In this document: positions 1 through 12,533 of the stretch, piece after piece
How the letters are laid out: the number at the start of each line of letters is the position of its first letter
Position numbering within the stretch: position 1 is the stretch's first letter
DNA from: Mermis nigrescens
Taxonomy: Eukaryota; Nematoda; Enoplea; Mermithida; Mermithidae
NCBI GenBank assembly: GCA_036768485.1
Contig: JAVLUZ010000271.1
Coordinates: 2,958,309-3,022,308, forward strand
Direction: 5' to 3'
DNA: 64,000 nt
Translations under genes and position numbers: made by a program
The notes under the pieces: model-generated
The model's database searches: none
Seen by the model: the letters and a program-made list of their open reading frames with translations, nothing else
Told to the model about the DNA's origin: nothing

Positions 1-1005
1 TGCGTTGCTTAGAGAAATGTGATTTTTAGCAGATTTTGCGACTTTGGGTAGATTTTTCCTAGTCCCCTCCTTTTACATCCTTAATAATCCTCTAATCCAA
101 GTATATTCATCTTTTTTGTTCCATCGGAGCATTTTTCTTTGCTAGTTGATATATGACTGTTGTTTTGTTTGTTGACTTGATAGATACACTGATGATGTTT
201 GTAGCAAACTGGATTGAATTTGATGGGAAATAAAAGCAGCATAGTAAAATAGCATTAAAGGACAATGGTCCGGACTAGTCCTTTTTTAAAGGATCACAGT
301 CTTGACCGTTGTCCGGTAGTCTCTAAAATTGGGTTTGTAGTCCGGAATATAGTCCGGGAATGCTTTTTTCCCCAACTTTTGCCAACGCTAGGCATAGCTG
401 GCTAAGCAGCCCGCATATACATTACATAACCCAGCGAGTTACTCTAAAGAACCACCGAAACGATTTCAAAAAAGTAAAGTTTTCTAAATACAAAGCAAAA
501 AACATAAACTAATTTGCCAAAAAAAACTTTCAATTTGTTATCACTACAGTATGCCATATAGCAAAAATTGCTTAAATTTCAAAATAGCCGCATTGTTTAC
601 TACATAGTTTCTGACATTATACTGAAAACTGGCAAAATACTTGCATTATAGCATCCTCTAAAATGATCATTTTTTTGGCTTTTTCTTCTAAGCCCGCCAT
701 TCACTCTACAAAAGCATTTTGAATTTTTTCCAATATGGCTGCCCCCATAAGCTATTCTTATCATGCGCCAAAGGCTGTATATTATTGAATGTCTGAGCTC
801 AATTTGAAAAGCGTGTGAAGTTAGCTTTCGAATGATTACTCCATCGTCTAATTTATTCAAAAATTCGCATTTTTAATTTTTAGCCATTGTAGAGATCACT
901 CTACACACCGTTTTGCCGCATTGGTTCAACGCAAAATTCCATTTCTTTTGCGCTACGTTGTACCTACATACCTACGACCATACGTGGGCAGCAAGAAAAT
1001 TCTGG
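1..1005. other. No gene recognised
   Basis: AT-rich sequence with no recognisable protein, RNA gene or complete transposon. Around 262-360 there is a cluster of GTCCGG words, including the palindrome GGACTAGTCC near 272. The short open frames have no recognisable domain and look random. Confidence 0.5.
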
Positions 1006-1260
1006 AGGAGGGGGGTGCAAGATTTTTTTGAAGGTCGAAAAATGGACTTAAAAATGGTGGTGTGGCGATACAAACACCATTTTTCGACGTTTCTCATCAA
1101 GCACTATCCATTGGCATCAAAAAATTGCGAAAAAAACGAAAAAAATTTTCAAAAATTGAATTCTGAGGGGGGGGGTATTTTGATTTCTGGGGGGGTATTT
1201 TGGTTTCTGGGGGGTATGCATACCCCCCAAACCCCCATGCCCAGGTGTGCCTACGACCGT
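1006..1260. repeat. Dispersed G-tract repeat, copy 1
   Basis: G-rich tracts alternate with ATTTTGATTTCTGG. A block near 1074-1140 (CGACGTTTCTCATCAAGC followed by a CCATTGG word) recurs in inverted orientation near 52380-52440. Similar G/C-tract units occur near 52900-53110, 56740-56950, 57340-57830 and 61300-61560, so this is an interspersed family. The open frames across it are not coding. Confidence 0.55.
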
Positions 1261-2388
1261 TTTGCCCAGATGTACAATTCTGTGCTCAATTTCCATACGC
1301 ACGTACGCGAACAATAAGCTTAACGCTATAGTGAGTCGCCCAGGCCCACCTTCCCCCAAAAATTATCATATTTTCATTTCCTTTCCCATACATATTTTCA
1401 ATAAAAATCCGGGATAGTAAAATGAGCACTCAGGCTCAATGTGACTTGACTACGAATCGGTATGTGTGTTATCATATCTAACGTGTACTTAAAGTCATAT
1501 GTGTGTGTCTCATATTTGTGCCTATCTTGTTTGTACATTCCTTTACCGTAAGCTTTGCCCATAGGCCTATTGTTATTCTCGTAGATCCATTCCGCGTTTC
1601 TTTGTCCACATTGATACGCCTCTTTTTTTGTATTGTTTAAAACTGCGTGCGAGTGCAGTTTGGACGACACTTTGAGAATTTTTCATTTTTACATTGAGCT
1701 TCCTGAGCCTAAAAACCTTCTTACAGCTTCCACACTGTGCGTCTCTTCTTTTCCGTGCATTGAGTAGACTCCACATGTAGTCCTTAGTTTTTCTGCATGG
1801 CTGCACAATTTTGTCGTGTTTTCGTCACACAGTGGCAAGTTTCTTTTCGCTCTTGCGCATTTGTTTTATTATTTGAGTGCGCCAATTTAGCATTTATTGT
1901 ATGCCTCTGGCAGGGCTTTTTGCCCTCTGTTAAATACATTGTTTGATTTATCCGATTAGCTTAATACAACTGTCAGCAGCATGCATCCTTCATGCTGTCG
2001 CATTTTTTATTGCTTCACAATTTTCTGTCCAAAAACATTGTAAAAATTAATTATTTAATTAACGATGTTGGGCTTGGTTGAATTTCCATGCGGCTGAAAT
2101 TCTGTCCTTGTGCTACACTATTCTTAGGAACCCTCAACATTTTCAAGCACCAGAATTTGGTCCCAAAACAAGTTAAATAATAATCTTTTTGAGTTCTCAA
2201 TTAGGTTACCGGGGAACTTACTTTTTTTAAGTACTTAATCTCCAAGGGGTTAAGTAAGTAAGTTTCACTATGTGTGTGCGTAGAGGGCCGGGCTACCCTG
2301 ACAAGCTGGGCCGCTTACCCCCAAGTCGCTGGCTGGTGATCAACCCCCTAAAAAGGGCCATTACCCCCGTGTGAGTGCATAAGCTTAA
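1261..2388. other. No gene recognised
   Basis: I see no conserved protein or RNA here. Short minus-strand frames near 1400-1800 match nothing I know. The stretch near 2280-2380, with GGGCCGGGCTACCC and clustered C-tracts, looks repeat-derived and lies just outside the inverted repeat that starts at 2389. Confidence 0.4.
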
Positions 2389-2783
2389 CCCTACTTCTAC
2401 CAACGTCTAGATCCGAGATCTATACGCCTGTTTTTTGCAGTTTACTGTAAGACCAGAAGTCCTTATTTGGTGAACTTCTCAGTACCCTCTTTTCTCATTG
2501 AAACACATGTTTTATGAAATAAAAGAAAAGTTACTAACCTGAATTCCTTAAGGAAAGCTTCATTTCTTGATTTACAACATGTATTACGTGTGTTGCAAAT
2601 CGCATTTAGAACACTTTTTTGAATGTTTGAATGCAATTCTTTCGATAGGTTTTTAGTTTCGAGCAAATTTTATAACATTTTTGAAATCCTCGTATCCTCG
2701 GCTACCAAAAACATGTATTTTTATTGAAATTTGCTACCTCCCAGGAGACTAGATCTTCGATCTAGACGTTGGTAGTACTAGGG
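2389..2783. repeat. Unit with imperfect ~34-bp inverted arms
   Basis: The left arm at about 2389-2421 (containing ACCAACGTCTAGATC) is the reverse complement, with a few mismatches, of about 2750-2783 (GATCTAGACGTTGGT). The ~330 bp between them has no recognisable gene. This could be a small non-autonomous DNA transposon. I could not define a target duplication. Confidence 0.45.
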
Positions 2784-3092
2784 TGCATTACCCCTTGGTA
2801 ATAGGAGGGTTAAGTCGAGCTGAATAAGCGAAGTGAATGTAGCATTCACACTATATTTACATTGAAGGTCATTTACGATGACCGGCCGAGCTAAGATCGT
2901 TTCATTTTCTGCCTAAAATTTTCAAAAAATTTTTTCACTTTATGTAACCATACAATGTTCGTGTGCATTCTTAACATTTTACTGTTTGTGTGCTTTTTTT
3001 GACTCTATTGTGTTCGTGTGCATATTTTTATTGTCTGAGATTGAGGTTGTGACAAAAATTTCTTGTCCTGATCTTAATCTCTAGTGTTTGCT

Positions 3093-4512
3093 ATGCCAGG
3101 CAAGAAAGTAGGCGGAAAAAATGCTAAACTGGGGAAGAAAACCCCGGATAAGTCGTCTAAGCAGGCTAGTACCCAGAAATCCTCTTGTAATTCGTCTAAT
3201 GACTCAGATTCCGATCATAGCGCCAATGCACAAAACTGTGCAAGCGCAGACAGCATTGTGGATGCAAATCAAATGCTGAGTGTCCAAAATGAGGACACAA
3301 GTGTTGACTCTTTGCAAGCCAACCAAGTTGCAAACAATGACAATATCACTCTTTGCCAAATTTTGAACGAAATGACGATTCCTAATCCGCAACAATCGGT
3401 TTACGACACAAATGTGAATCGGATAATCGAAACTCGCTGTTCAGATAATCTTTTGAATGCAATGTTTGCTCATATGCAAGAATTAGAAAGTTGTCCCAAA
3501 CGTATAGCTGTTGAACATGTGCATGCACAGCAGCAAAATGAAAATTCTGCAAATCCTGTTTTGCAGCCTACCGAGCCACAACCGGCCCCCATTGTCACTG
3601 CAAACGCGGACCAGCAGCATTTAGCTTGTTTTGTGAATGCTGACTCGGATTCGCGCGTTCAGCTTCCAATGTCAACGCCCATCCATCGTTCGTCAGCATC
3701 AGTGCGTCCAAATCAGCAAATCACGCTGCGTTCATCGCGTCCCACCATCACTGTAAACGCTGAGCAGCATCATTTAGCTCGCTTTGCAAATGTTGAATTG
3801 TCTCCGCGAGTAGAGATTGTCTTGCCAGCCGTTCTGCCAGCCCTGAACCAAGCTAATCCAGTTAATGCTGAATTACCACCACTTCATGCAATGCATATTC
3901 CGCAAAATCAAATTTTTGGGTTGAATACAAGTGCATCGATCCCACCGGATCAGATACCACCTCAGAATCAGGAGAACCAAAGAGTTCACTATCCGGATCA
4001 AGCTACTGACTCTACCGGAAAGTCCTAGGCGTCATAGATCTCAATCACAACAATCACGGCGTCGCCACTGCGATGCTTTGTCTGATAGCTCAGAGAATGC
4101 AGGTATTTGCTACCTAGCTGACTCTATGAACAAAGGTCCATTTTCGCAACAAATTCAGTTCACGATAGCCAATAAAAAGTATTTTCAAAGTAAAAAAACA
4201 GACATTTGTGGATTTTTTCACAAATAAGAGCGATTAGCAATTGGCTATAGAGTTGATGAAAGATCGTGTCTTGATTTGTTGCCCTCTTTTTTTGATACCT
4301 ATACGACTCGATTCTTTTGTTTCCTGCCCAACAATGTTCGTCAATCATATGAAGACACGAAACAAGCATTAATTGCAGAGTTATGTCCCTTTGACACAGA
4401 TACATTGTTTGATAGATTTCTTTAGCGCAAACAGCTCCCATCGGAGTCTGTAAACGCATATTTTTTGGCGTTACGTGAAGATCTCATTTGTGCTCAACCA
4501 GAAATACCCTAG
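3093..4512 (+). pseudogene. Decayed gypsy-type gag, copy 1
   Basis: A gag-like protein starts at the ATG at 3093 and runs open to about 4028. It then continues in another frame through stop codons to about 4512. The first part is a low-complexity Asn/Gln/Ser-rich N-terminus. The later part (about 4080-4500) clearly resembles the capsid region of the full gypsy element at 36.4-37.0 kb: a motif of the type KTDI-x-x-FF, then SFFD, then RQSYEDTK, then a Phe-Asp-Thr-Asp/Leu-Phe-Asp block. At least one frameshift and two in-frame stops make it a relic. No pol follows, so the copy is truncated or decayed. It belongs to the same gag lineage as the 15.6-39.9 kb element but is much older. Confidence 0.7.
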
Positions 4513-6041
4513 TGACGTACTAGCACGAGGTCATGCCTTCAGTTCTGATTTTATCCCATCTTTCAATTCAAAATCCCTTTAGCTACATGTTCGGTAAAGC
4601 AGAGTTACATATATGTCAACATCAGTAATTTACTTATTTGAATTTGCAGCTGTAATTACCTTGATCATATGACTTGGTAAAAAGTAGTTTCATTCATTGT
4701 TTAATTGTTTAGGATGACGAATAATCATCATTTACTGTAACTATTTGTATTTAGTGAGGAGTCTGATGTTTTTGTTGGCAGTGGTGTGCATTTCCGAGTT
4801 GGAGCGCATTTTGCTTTTATTTCTTTCTAGCCGGCATGTAGCCATGCCGTTGTTTATTCCTGCTAGTAAAAGTTGAGGAAATTACCTCCTGTTGATAAAG
4901 TACATTGAGGGAAGGTCGGCCCAGGCACTTCGATAAAAATATTGTTATATTTTGACCAACTTGGAAAGGTAAACATTTTTCGGTCTTATCTTCTATTTAT
5001 TTTTGGGAATCCTCTTATCTTTTACTCAATCGAAAAACTAGATAAAAGTAATTTAATCTATATGATGAATGTCCATTTGAGAGCTCGCCGGTATTGTTTT
5101 CAAAATTTAGAGTACTACACAAATTAGGAACCAAAAGCATTTCAAGATAGCCTGACCATTGAAAATAAGTTAATTCATCAACTTAAGTTGCTGGTTGAGA
5201 TAGGCCAACCAATTGCAAGCTATCTGGGACTAGGTAGGTACTTCACCTAGGATTTAGGGCGTAGCTGCCATGACTCCTGACGGGAAGCGGTCAGCAATAT
5301 TAGGACCGAGGGAGTCAAGGCCATAAGTCTCTAAGGGCCATTAGGTTCATAGTTGCTATACGCACTTAAGGAACCTGGCCAGCACTAAGAGTAGTGGAGG
5401 TACCTAAGTAGATCCCAAAGGCAAATACAAGCCCGTGTCTGTATCGCTTTAGTAGATACAGGACAGCTGTATTTACACTGGATAGTCTCCCTTTGAGGTT
5501 GTTAGCTACAATCAAACTGGACAGTCATCGTAAATTTATTTTTCTATCCAAAAATCCAATATTTTTGACCATCTAAACATGTGTAACGTTTTGTTCACTT
5601 CTGTTATGGTATCATCCGCATCCGTGGCAGTGCACATTTAAGTAAGCGTTCTTGGCAAAGATTTTGTGTATTGTGGCACCTTCGCCAATATATTCTCTAT
5701 TTCCGTTGAACCCATGTCAATGATGACGAGGACACTAATATTTTTTTATATACGTTGAACGTCAGGAAACAATTTATTATTATTTTTCCTTGATAATATA
5801 TTTTGCTACCTAAATTTTTGCCTACATTTGCCTTAATTCTGCACGTATTACGCTGCTTAGGCTTACTCTTACAAATTTTTCTACCTCACGTTGGTTACCT
5901 CTTACCTTGAGTAAGCAAGTAGTATAAATGTGAAAAACCTCCTTCTTACGGAGTCAGTTTCGAAAAATTTTTTGCACGATTTTGACATAGCCGAATTTTT
6001 GTTACCCAACGTTATATTTTCGAACATTTATTTTGCCTAGA
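4513..6041. other. No gene recognised; possibly decayed LTR/leader
   Basis: No coding region is recognisable. The stretch 5210-5480 is GC-richer, has repeated GGACCGAGGGAGTC/AAGGCC-type words, and could be part of an old LTR or SINE. The text just before 6042 resembles a gag leader because a gag start follows. No paired LTR was found. Confidence 0.35.
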
Positions 6042-6945
6042 AATGGGTGGTAAGGAAATCTTGTGAATGCCTCCGGGAAGAAAACACCTTTGATCCCATC
6101 ATGCTCAATCTGCCAATCGCAAAACAAACATTCCGATTCAATTTCAAACATTAATAATGATAAATCACCCGCTTTGTTAAATACATTACCTGTTTTGCCT
6201 TCTGACGACAATTCTATAGCCGGTAATGATCGGACTAACATTAATCATTTTGCTAATGCCATAGGCGATAATTCATCAGCCAATACGATCATAAATAATG
6301 ATCAAATTCTTAACACATCAAATAATCCAGAAACTGGTTCTGACCCACGTACTTTAGCCTCCAATGTAGAGTGCAGTAATAGCCTAAGCCTAAATGCCAA
6401 AAAATAATTGTGCCAAATCTACCATTACTAATGAAATTCTTTTGGAAACGCTTTGGTCTATTATTCTCCAATTCTCTCATCTTTCTTTGCACGCTAATTA
6501 AGATAAGCACAAAAATTTGGAAGAAATGCATAAACTTACAGCAGAATTGAGCAAACTACTTAAGCCACAATCAGTTTCTGAACGCATCAAAATTAATCCA
6601 TCGCAATGCGAAAATATTCCTATTGATAGGTAAAATTTTGCTGATTCTTATTTGCAGCATAATAATCATTCTGATTGCGTGCAACTCGCATCTTCAATGT
6701 TACCATCTAACCATCATCACTAAATTTCTCGAACGTTTGTTTGAATATTGTTTTGCAACAGTTGCAGAATTCTGCTAATATGGAACATTTACCCGCGATT
6801 TTGCAGACATCGTTATCTAGGCCATTGTCACCATTGAACTGTAACGCGCCTCTTTTTGTGCCTAATTATTTATATTCGAATTTGCAGCCATTGTTAAATC
6901 TTCCTCCGCTGCAATATTTTCCACCGAATGTCAAATGTGCGCTTC
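6042..6945 (+). pseudogene. Decayed gypsy-type gag, copy 2
   Basis: It opens with MGGKEIL at 6042, almost identical to the N-terminus of the full gypsy gag (MGGKKIL at 38208, minus strand). The next codon is a stop, and the reading continues as an Asn/Ser/Asp-rich stretch to about 6407. Further homologous pieces run from 6741 to about 6945, including LPPLQYFPPN, which matches PPPLHYFPPN in the full gag. Homology ends abruptly near 6945, where the reading turns directly into Polinton polymerase, so a Polinton fragment is joined to this relic. Confidence 0.65.
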
Positions 6946-7853
6946 ACATCCTATATCAATAAATTCATGGAACTAAAACAAGAATCCGACGGATGGCCTT
7001 CATAGGTCAAATCGGAGGAATACGAAGAAAGATACGTTCAAGAGTACAAAGATAACGAAGGAATCGAGTTGGATGCTACGAAAATTACAAAAAACCCAGG
7101 ACTTCGGTCATTAAGTAAACTTATGTTGAACTCTTTCTAGGGAAAGTTCGGGCAAAGAAATAACATGCCAAAAGTGTCCTTTTTCACCGATCCTGCACCA
7201 TACTTAGACCTAATTTTCGACCCTACAAATGTAATATGCTCAATTAACGCCATCAACCAAAATCTGATGGCTGTTACACATACAAAGGTAGATAAATTCG
7301 CCAATGTGATGAGACATATGAACCCCGTGCTTGCAGCTTATACAACAACTCAAGCGCAACTCAGATTGTATGAACATTTGGAAAAGCTAGGCCATCGTGT
7401 ATTATATTTTGACACAGACAGTGTCATATTCTATAGCACGCTGGGAAAAGACGAGTATCAAGTGTCTATAGGGTCGTATTTAGGAAATATGACTGATGAA
7501 TTAAAAGAGTACGGCAGGGGCAGCTACATTGAAGAATTTGTAAATGGATGCCCCAAAAACTATGCGTACTAGGTATGCTCAGCAGAAGATGGTAAATTTT
7601 ATTTCCATATAGAAGTATGTGGCTTCACACTCTCATCAGCAACTGCCACAAAAATTAACTTTCAATCTTTACTAAAAATGGTCAAAATGTTTGTACAGGA
7701 CAACTATATTGTCGAAAAACTTGTATATTTTCCGCAAATTCGACACTTGCCCGACCACACTATTGTGACAGGAGACACATCAAAGAAGTATAAAATTGTT
7801 TACAATAAACGCGTTGTAAAGCCCGATTTCTCTACTGTGCCATACGGCTTTTA
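6946..7853 (+). pseudogene. Polinton DNA polymerase B, C-terminal catalytic part, decayed
   Basis: This is a fragment of the protein-primed family B polymerase that replicates Polintons. The reading shows a motif-B-like KLMLNSF-stop-GKFGQR near 7120-7150, where the usual Trp codon is now TAG, and the active-site motif C YFDTDS near 7408-7425. The last part runs to the natural C-terminus at 7853 (...VPYGF). In-frame stops lie near 7003, 7138 and 7570. N-terminal and exonuclease domains are absent here; a similar missing half lies at 10.5-12.5 kb in the opposite direction. No TIRs were found beside it, so it is a dead fragment. Confidence 0.8.
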
Positions 7854-7923
7854 ATCTTTTTCTGCATGTTTTTTTGTTTACCCCGTACCTTATTTTATTA
7901 TTTATCCCTCTGACCGTCATTTT

Positions 7924-8075
7924 TTGTTTATTTCGTTCCTCTGGCCGGTACCCGTCCAAAAAACGGTTTGACCGGACAAGATGTCATTTTGCTTAGTTGA
8001 TCTTTTTGTTTATTTCGTTCCTCTGGCCGGTACCCGTCTGAAAAACGGTGTGACTGGACAAGACGTCCTTTTGGT
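7924..8075. repeat. Two tandem copies of an ~80-bp unit
   Basis: The phrase TTTATTTCGTTCCTCTGGCC followed by GGTACCCGTC, a short A-run and a GGACAAGA-type end occurs twice in a row, about 84 bp apart, with few differences. The open frames across it are not conserved coding sequence. Confidence 0.6.
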
Positions 8076-8406
8076 TTGTTCATGTGGCGGTCATGGTTAC
8101 TATCTTGTTTTGTTCTCGCCTGCCCGCTGGATCTCCCTGAAAAGAGCAAGTGCCAGTGGGTAGTCGAAACACGGGTGGTATAGTTTTGTTGAAAAAAATA
8201 CAAAAAAAGAAAGACAAAAAGAAGAAAAAACAAAAAAAACAAAACAAAAATGATGCCAAAACATGCCCAGGTCCCCATCCTGGCACCGGGCACTGCATTT
8301 GCAGTGGCCACTTCTTTTCGGCAAGCCAACCCAGCCTTTCATCCCTCCAGGGTCGGGTCGATAAATGGGAAGCTGCACTTGTGTGGCGGAAGGTAACAGC
8401 GTTCTG
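8076..8406. other. No gene recognised; purine-rich tract
   Basis: It includes a long A/G-rich run near 8187-8250 and a GC-richer stretch near 8260-8400. The overlapping open frames on both strands arise from low complexity and match nothing known. Confidence 0.4.
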
Positions 8407-8681
8407 TGCAGTCACACCGGCCCCGTGACCCAGACTCGGTCTAGTCAGACGCGCTGGCCTAGGGCTGTGTATTGGGAAAATAGGCACCCGCACCTACGGC
8501 AGAGGTGAATCAAGTAACTTCTTGCTACGGGATTTTACCATTTTGCAGTCACACCGGCCCCGTGACCCAGACTCGGTCTAGTCAGATGCACTGGCCTAGG
8601 GCTGTGTATCGGGAAAAATAGGCACCCGCACCTACAGCAGAGGTGAATCAAGTAACTTCTTGCTACGGGATTTTACCATTT
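8407..8681. repeat. 137-bp tandem duplication
   Basis: A unit starting TGCAGTCACACCGGCCCCG at 8407 repeats from 8544 with period 137 and only a handful of substitutions, so the duplication is recent. It carries no recognisable gene. Confidence 0.85.
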
Positions 8682-8723
8682 TACCATATTTAAACATTCA
8701 TTAGCTATCAAAAATGTTAAATG

Positions 8724-9610
8724 CGTAAGTGCATGATGTCTCGTCTCCCATGCTCTACTAACTGTATACTACCGAAAACTTTGCTATTGAAGAACAATCA
8801 GTGATATATTTTTGTAAAGTTGTGGAATATTTTTGTACAGTTGCGAACTACTTTTGTTAAGTTTTGAAAATTTTTTGTCAAGTTGTGGAATATTTTCGGC
8901 TTTTTTGTCAAGTTGTGAAATATTTTCGTCATGTTGTTAAAATTTTTTGTAAAGCTGTGAAAAATTTTTGTCAATTTGTGAAAATTTTTTGCCGAAAGGA
9001 GTAATTGTGTGTTCTATATATCTTTTTTGATGTCAGAAATAGCTTTTTGAATGGAAAAATGCCAAATTTTTCAGCGCTTTGCGCCGTTTTGAGACAACTA
9101 TTAGTGATTTTAGCCCTCAGAAATCCAGAAATTAGCTAAAATACACTACAAAAAGTCGAACAACTCTGTTTTTGCCACACTAAATCGTTACTGTACTATA
9201 TTATAGTATCAAAAACTTTGTGTGTACAAAATGTACAAAGATTTTTGGGGCCCAATTTTCATGAATTTTTGGTTTTTTCTCAGTAACTTCTTTATTCAGG
9301 TGAAGTAGACACTGCATACGTGCATGATGTCTTGTCTCCCACGCATCTGCATGGGTATCTACTAACTGTATACTACCAAAAACTTTGCCGTTATAGAAGA
9401 ACAATCAGTGATATATTTCTGTAAAGTTGTGGAATATTTTTGTATAGTTGTGTAATATTTTTGTTAAGTTTTGAAAATTTTTTGTCTAGTTGTGAAATAT
9501 TTTTGGCTTTTTTGTCAAGTTGTGAAATATTTTTGTCAAGTTGTGAAATATTTTTGTCGAATTGTGAAAAAATTTTTTCAAGTTGTGAAAATTTTTTGTA
9601 AAATTTTTAT
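8724..9610. repeat. Direct duplication with internal GTCAAGTTGTGAAATATTTTT-type units
   Basis: The block 8724-8960 recurs at about 9312-9560: both contain GTGCATGATGTCT, then ACTGTATACTACC, then AGAACAATCAGTGATATAT. Each ends in short tandem units of the form TTTTTGTCAAGTTGTGAAATA. These units resemble the 21-bp array inside the Polinton at 28.2-28.4 kb. The low-complexity open frames on both strands near 9471-9695 are products of the repeat. Confidence 0.7.
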
Positions 9611-10180
9611 ATATTTTCTTGTAAGTGTGCCGTTTTACGTGTTTTTTGTTGCTAAAATGATAGAAAGCCATCAATCGGATAAAAAATTTAAATAAAAGAG
9701 AAAAAAGGAAAAAATGAGGAAAATTTAGATGAAAAGATTAAAAATATGAGTTTTCAGCACTCAATTCCGTTGTGTGATGTCTCAGCTTGATCATAACCTG
9801 AAATTTATGGTACAAATAATATACGTTTTGTCTGATAAGCTGTAGATATACATCGATGTAAAAGAAATAAAATGATTGCACAAAGATCAAATCGTAAATC
9901 GCTAAGCACTCATGAACTATGACTGAATATAATAAGTTTTCTCTGATAAGCTGTAGAACCTCTACAGGTGTACGAGAAATGAAATGAGTGCACCCCAAGT
10001 TAAAAATGGATAAGATACATAAATAAGAGAAGGTAGACAGACACATAAGATAAAATGGCTACGCCCCTATAAAATATAAATAAGATGATTCGATCCAAAA
10101 GAATGAATAACATACATAAATTAGAGAAGGCAGGCACACCTCTGTCTGAATAACACATATGGTGTTATGAACTGAAATCA
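9611..10180. other. No gene recognised
   Basis: Weak internal similarity: a phrase of the type TCTGATAAGCTGTAGA occurs near 9830 and 9945, and AGAGAAGGTAGACAGACAC/AGAGAAGGCAGGCACAC near 10028 and 10122. These suggest diverged duplications. No coding or RNA gene is seen. Confidence 0.4.
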
Positions 10181-10255
10181 AAATGATTCTCGCTAAGGTA
10201 CTGTCCAAATTTAGTGCTTAAATCAACATTGATGGTACCTTAGCGAGAATCATTT
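10181..10255. repeat. Perfect 21-bp inverted repeat with 33-bp loop
   Basis: The arm at 10181-10201 (starting AAATGATTCTCGC) is exactly complementary to 10235-10255. It may be the palindromic tip of a foldback element or a hairpin-forming repeat. No gene is involved. Confidence 0.75.
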
Positions 10256-10508
10256 CACATTCACAGCTTCACTTATTAAACCTTGGTATGTACAAATTCA
10301 CAAAATAGGCAATCTGAGTGCTAAGCTTCGAAAGAAAAGAAGAGCGTTAAAGCATTGCATGATTCGGTTCAAAAAACCTCTGGCCTCTCACACCTTTTTT
10401 GTACCTCCGGCCGCCATAGGCCAGAGGACCAAAAAATGGCCGGAAGAGCTGGAGGCCAGAGCCGGAGCTGCGGTCAATCCCTAGTCTGTACCCGCCGCAT
10501 GGTACAAT

Positions 10509-12533
10509 TCATATTGTTTTTGGCTTTAAGTAAGTTGACCAGAAAACTTTATTAGACGCGCTCGCTATTGTTAATGAGCACTCAAACGGATCCATTTTGG
10601 TCTTAGCTAAAAATAAATTGCGAAATTTAAGGCAGCATTGCCTTAAAATTTTGACGTCAGACTCGCAATAAGCCAAGAGTTCCGACTTAAAGTCGAAAAT
10701 TTTCCCTTTTTGTTTGGCGTACCATTTTTGGAAGGCTTCTTTGTTTTTGGGACTCATGGTGGCTGGGGAAGAGTACCACGCGTCTGGCAACTCACCCACA
10801 TAGTTTTCGTTCGCCTTTGTGTTAAAGAGATGTGGGAAAAATCCTTGTTTGAGCCCAGGCTCATCGAAAGTGTTTGGCAGTGTGGATAGGGCCATGGGCA
10901 GAAAGTTGAAAGAATCGATTAGTTTTACAGACCAAGCGCTCAGGCTCATGATTTCTAAGCCTTTTGTGACGATAGTGGGGGCAAGTGCTTGTTTAAAAAG
11001 GTATTTTAAGATAATCACAAAACGCATCTGTACAATTGTCACCATAAAATATACGTCTATTTTCCCCGCATTTATCACACTGTCCTAGCAGCTTTGTTAT
11101 GCAATCTGTACAAACAGTGTGCGCTATACATAGGTTGGGTTCGTGTTCAACTCTTGAATTGCCACACGCTTTTTCTTGCCTTGTTTCAAAATCGAAAAAC
11201 ATGTATTTTTCCTTTTTCTTGTCATCCTTTTCTTTCTTTGGCTGCAAGTTGCATGTAACACTTGTGATCATTTATTGGCACATCAGCTTTACACATTTAG
11301 CAATAAAAGTGGCCGCACTTATGCTTCTGTATTTTATTAGCTCTATTTACATGCCGACCACAATTTTTACATAGCATCTTTTGCTGACAGATCGACTGCT
11401 TGTTTTTCCCGACTCTTTTATGATTGTCAAAACAATTTTGACCCCTGAATAGGCGATTACAGTCATTGCATTCCATCAGCGCTATGTTAGGGCAAGCAGG
11501 ACCGTAGCAACAGAGCAGACTTTAGAACAATGATGCTCTCCCTTATCGTTATAGCCCTTGTTGCAAGGTTCACAAAAGTAACCACGGTTCATAAAGCCGG
11601 CCATACTGCCTATGACGTCAAAATGACTGTCATGTTGATATAAGTGTATAACTTTTTCTGCAGACGGCCATTCAAACACTATGGTATTGCAAAAATCAGC
11701 ACTTAAAACTTTTATTTGAAAATTTGGCATTGCAGCCTGCAATGCTTGCAGCTCGGGTATGCCACAAGGGCCTATATCATCTTTAAGACAAGCAAGATTC
11801 ATCAATCCTTAGCATTTGTTTGTTGAACTGTGTATTGATATGTGTCACCTTTACGGATTGCCATCTATTTAGATATAGGACTTATATCATCAGGCTTTTC
11901 CATGAGCAAGGCTCGTTCTTTTGCTACAACTAATGCTCTGGGTAAACAAAAATCATCACTGTTTTTGATTTTTACAAAGCAGCGTTTTGCTTTCATTTCT
12001 TTTTCCAAATTTATAAACCGTCTCTTATGCTGACCTGAGCCACTTGGCGGGCTAACCTGTACTATTTTAATGCGCGTTTCTGGTCCTTGCAGACGCACTT
12101 CTTCATTAGATTGTAGAATGCATTTGATAGTGTGTACAATTTGCTCGCCTTTTATTTGTTCGCCTTTTCGGAAAGGCACAATCGCCGGTTTTTTAAGTGT
12201 AGGGTGTGTAATTTGCAGGCCCACCATGTCAGTCGTGTTAGAACCGTCCAAAATATGTGTGATGGCACTACCAAAAATTTCGACCAATTTTTTTCCCAAA
12301 TCGAGTTGGTCTAGATTTTTAAAGTTCAATGTGTATGGGCGCCCTTCGGTGTTGAAGCATTTGATTTTTTGCGATTCTGGCTCCCCCAGCTCATAAAAAT
12401 CTTCTTGTGGTATACACTCATCCACAATTTCAAGGTCTTCCTCTCGCATTCTTTCATCCAATTTGAACCACATGTCTTGTGTTGAAAGGTCTTCCATTTC
12501 AATGTCAGTAGCAGTAGTATGGAGGGGGGTCAC
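10509..12533 (-). pseudogene. Polinton DNA polymerase B, N-terminal and exonuclease part, decayed
   Basis: Read from 12533 downwards, this is the N-terminal half of a Polinton family B polymerase broken over several frames. It has the conserved N-terminal domain (12533-11865, with FCLPRAL near the end, matching NLSLPRAV in the stub at 25.1-25.8 kb), a Cys/His-rich zinc-binding segment (about 11600-11290), exonuclease motif I FFDFET (about 11205) and an exonuclease III motif YCESD near 10670. Homology stops near 10509, before the polymerase palm. Stops and frameshifts near 11850, 11480 and 11000-11080 show decay. The polymerase half at 6.9-7.85 kb has opposite orientation. Confidence 0.8.

Noticed and set aside
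2200..2900. LTR for the gag relic at 3.1 kb
   Set aside because: No second copy, no TG...CA pair and no primer-binding site could be found.
9471..9695. Open frames with repeating Asn-Leu-Thr-Lys-Ile-Phe-His or Val-Lys-Tyr-Phe pattern
   Set aside because: They are translations of the short tandem repeat on both strands, with no independent evidence of coding.
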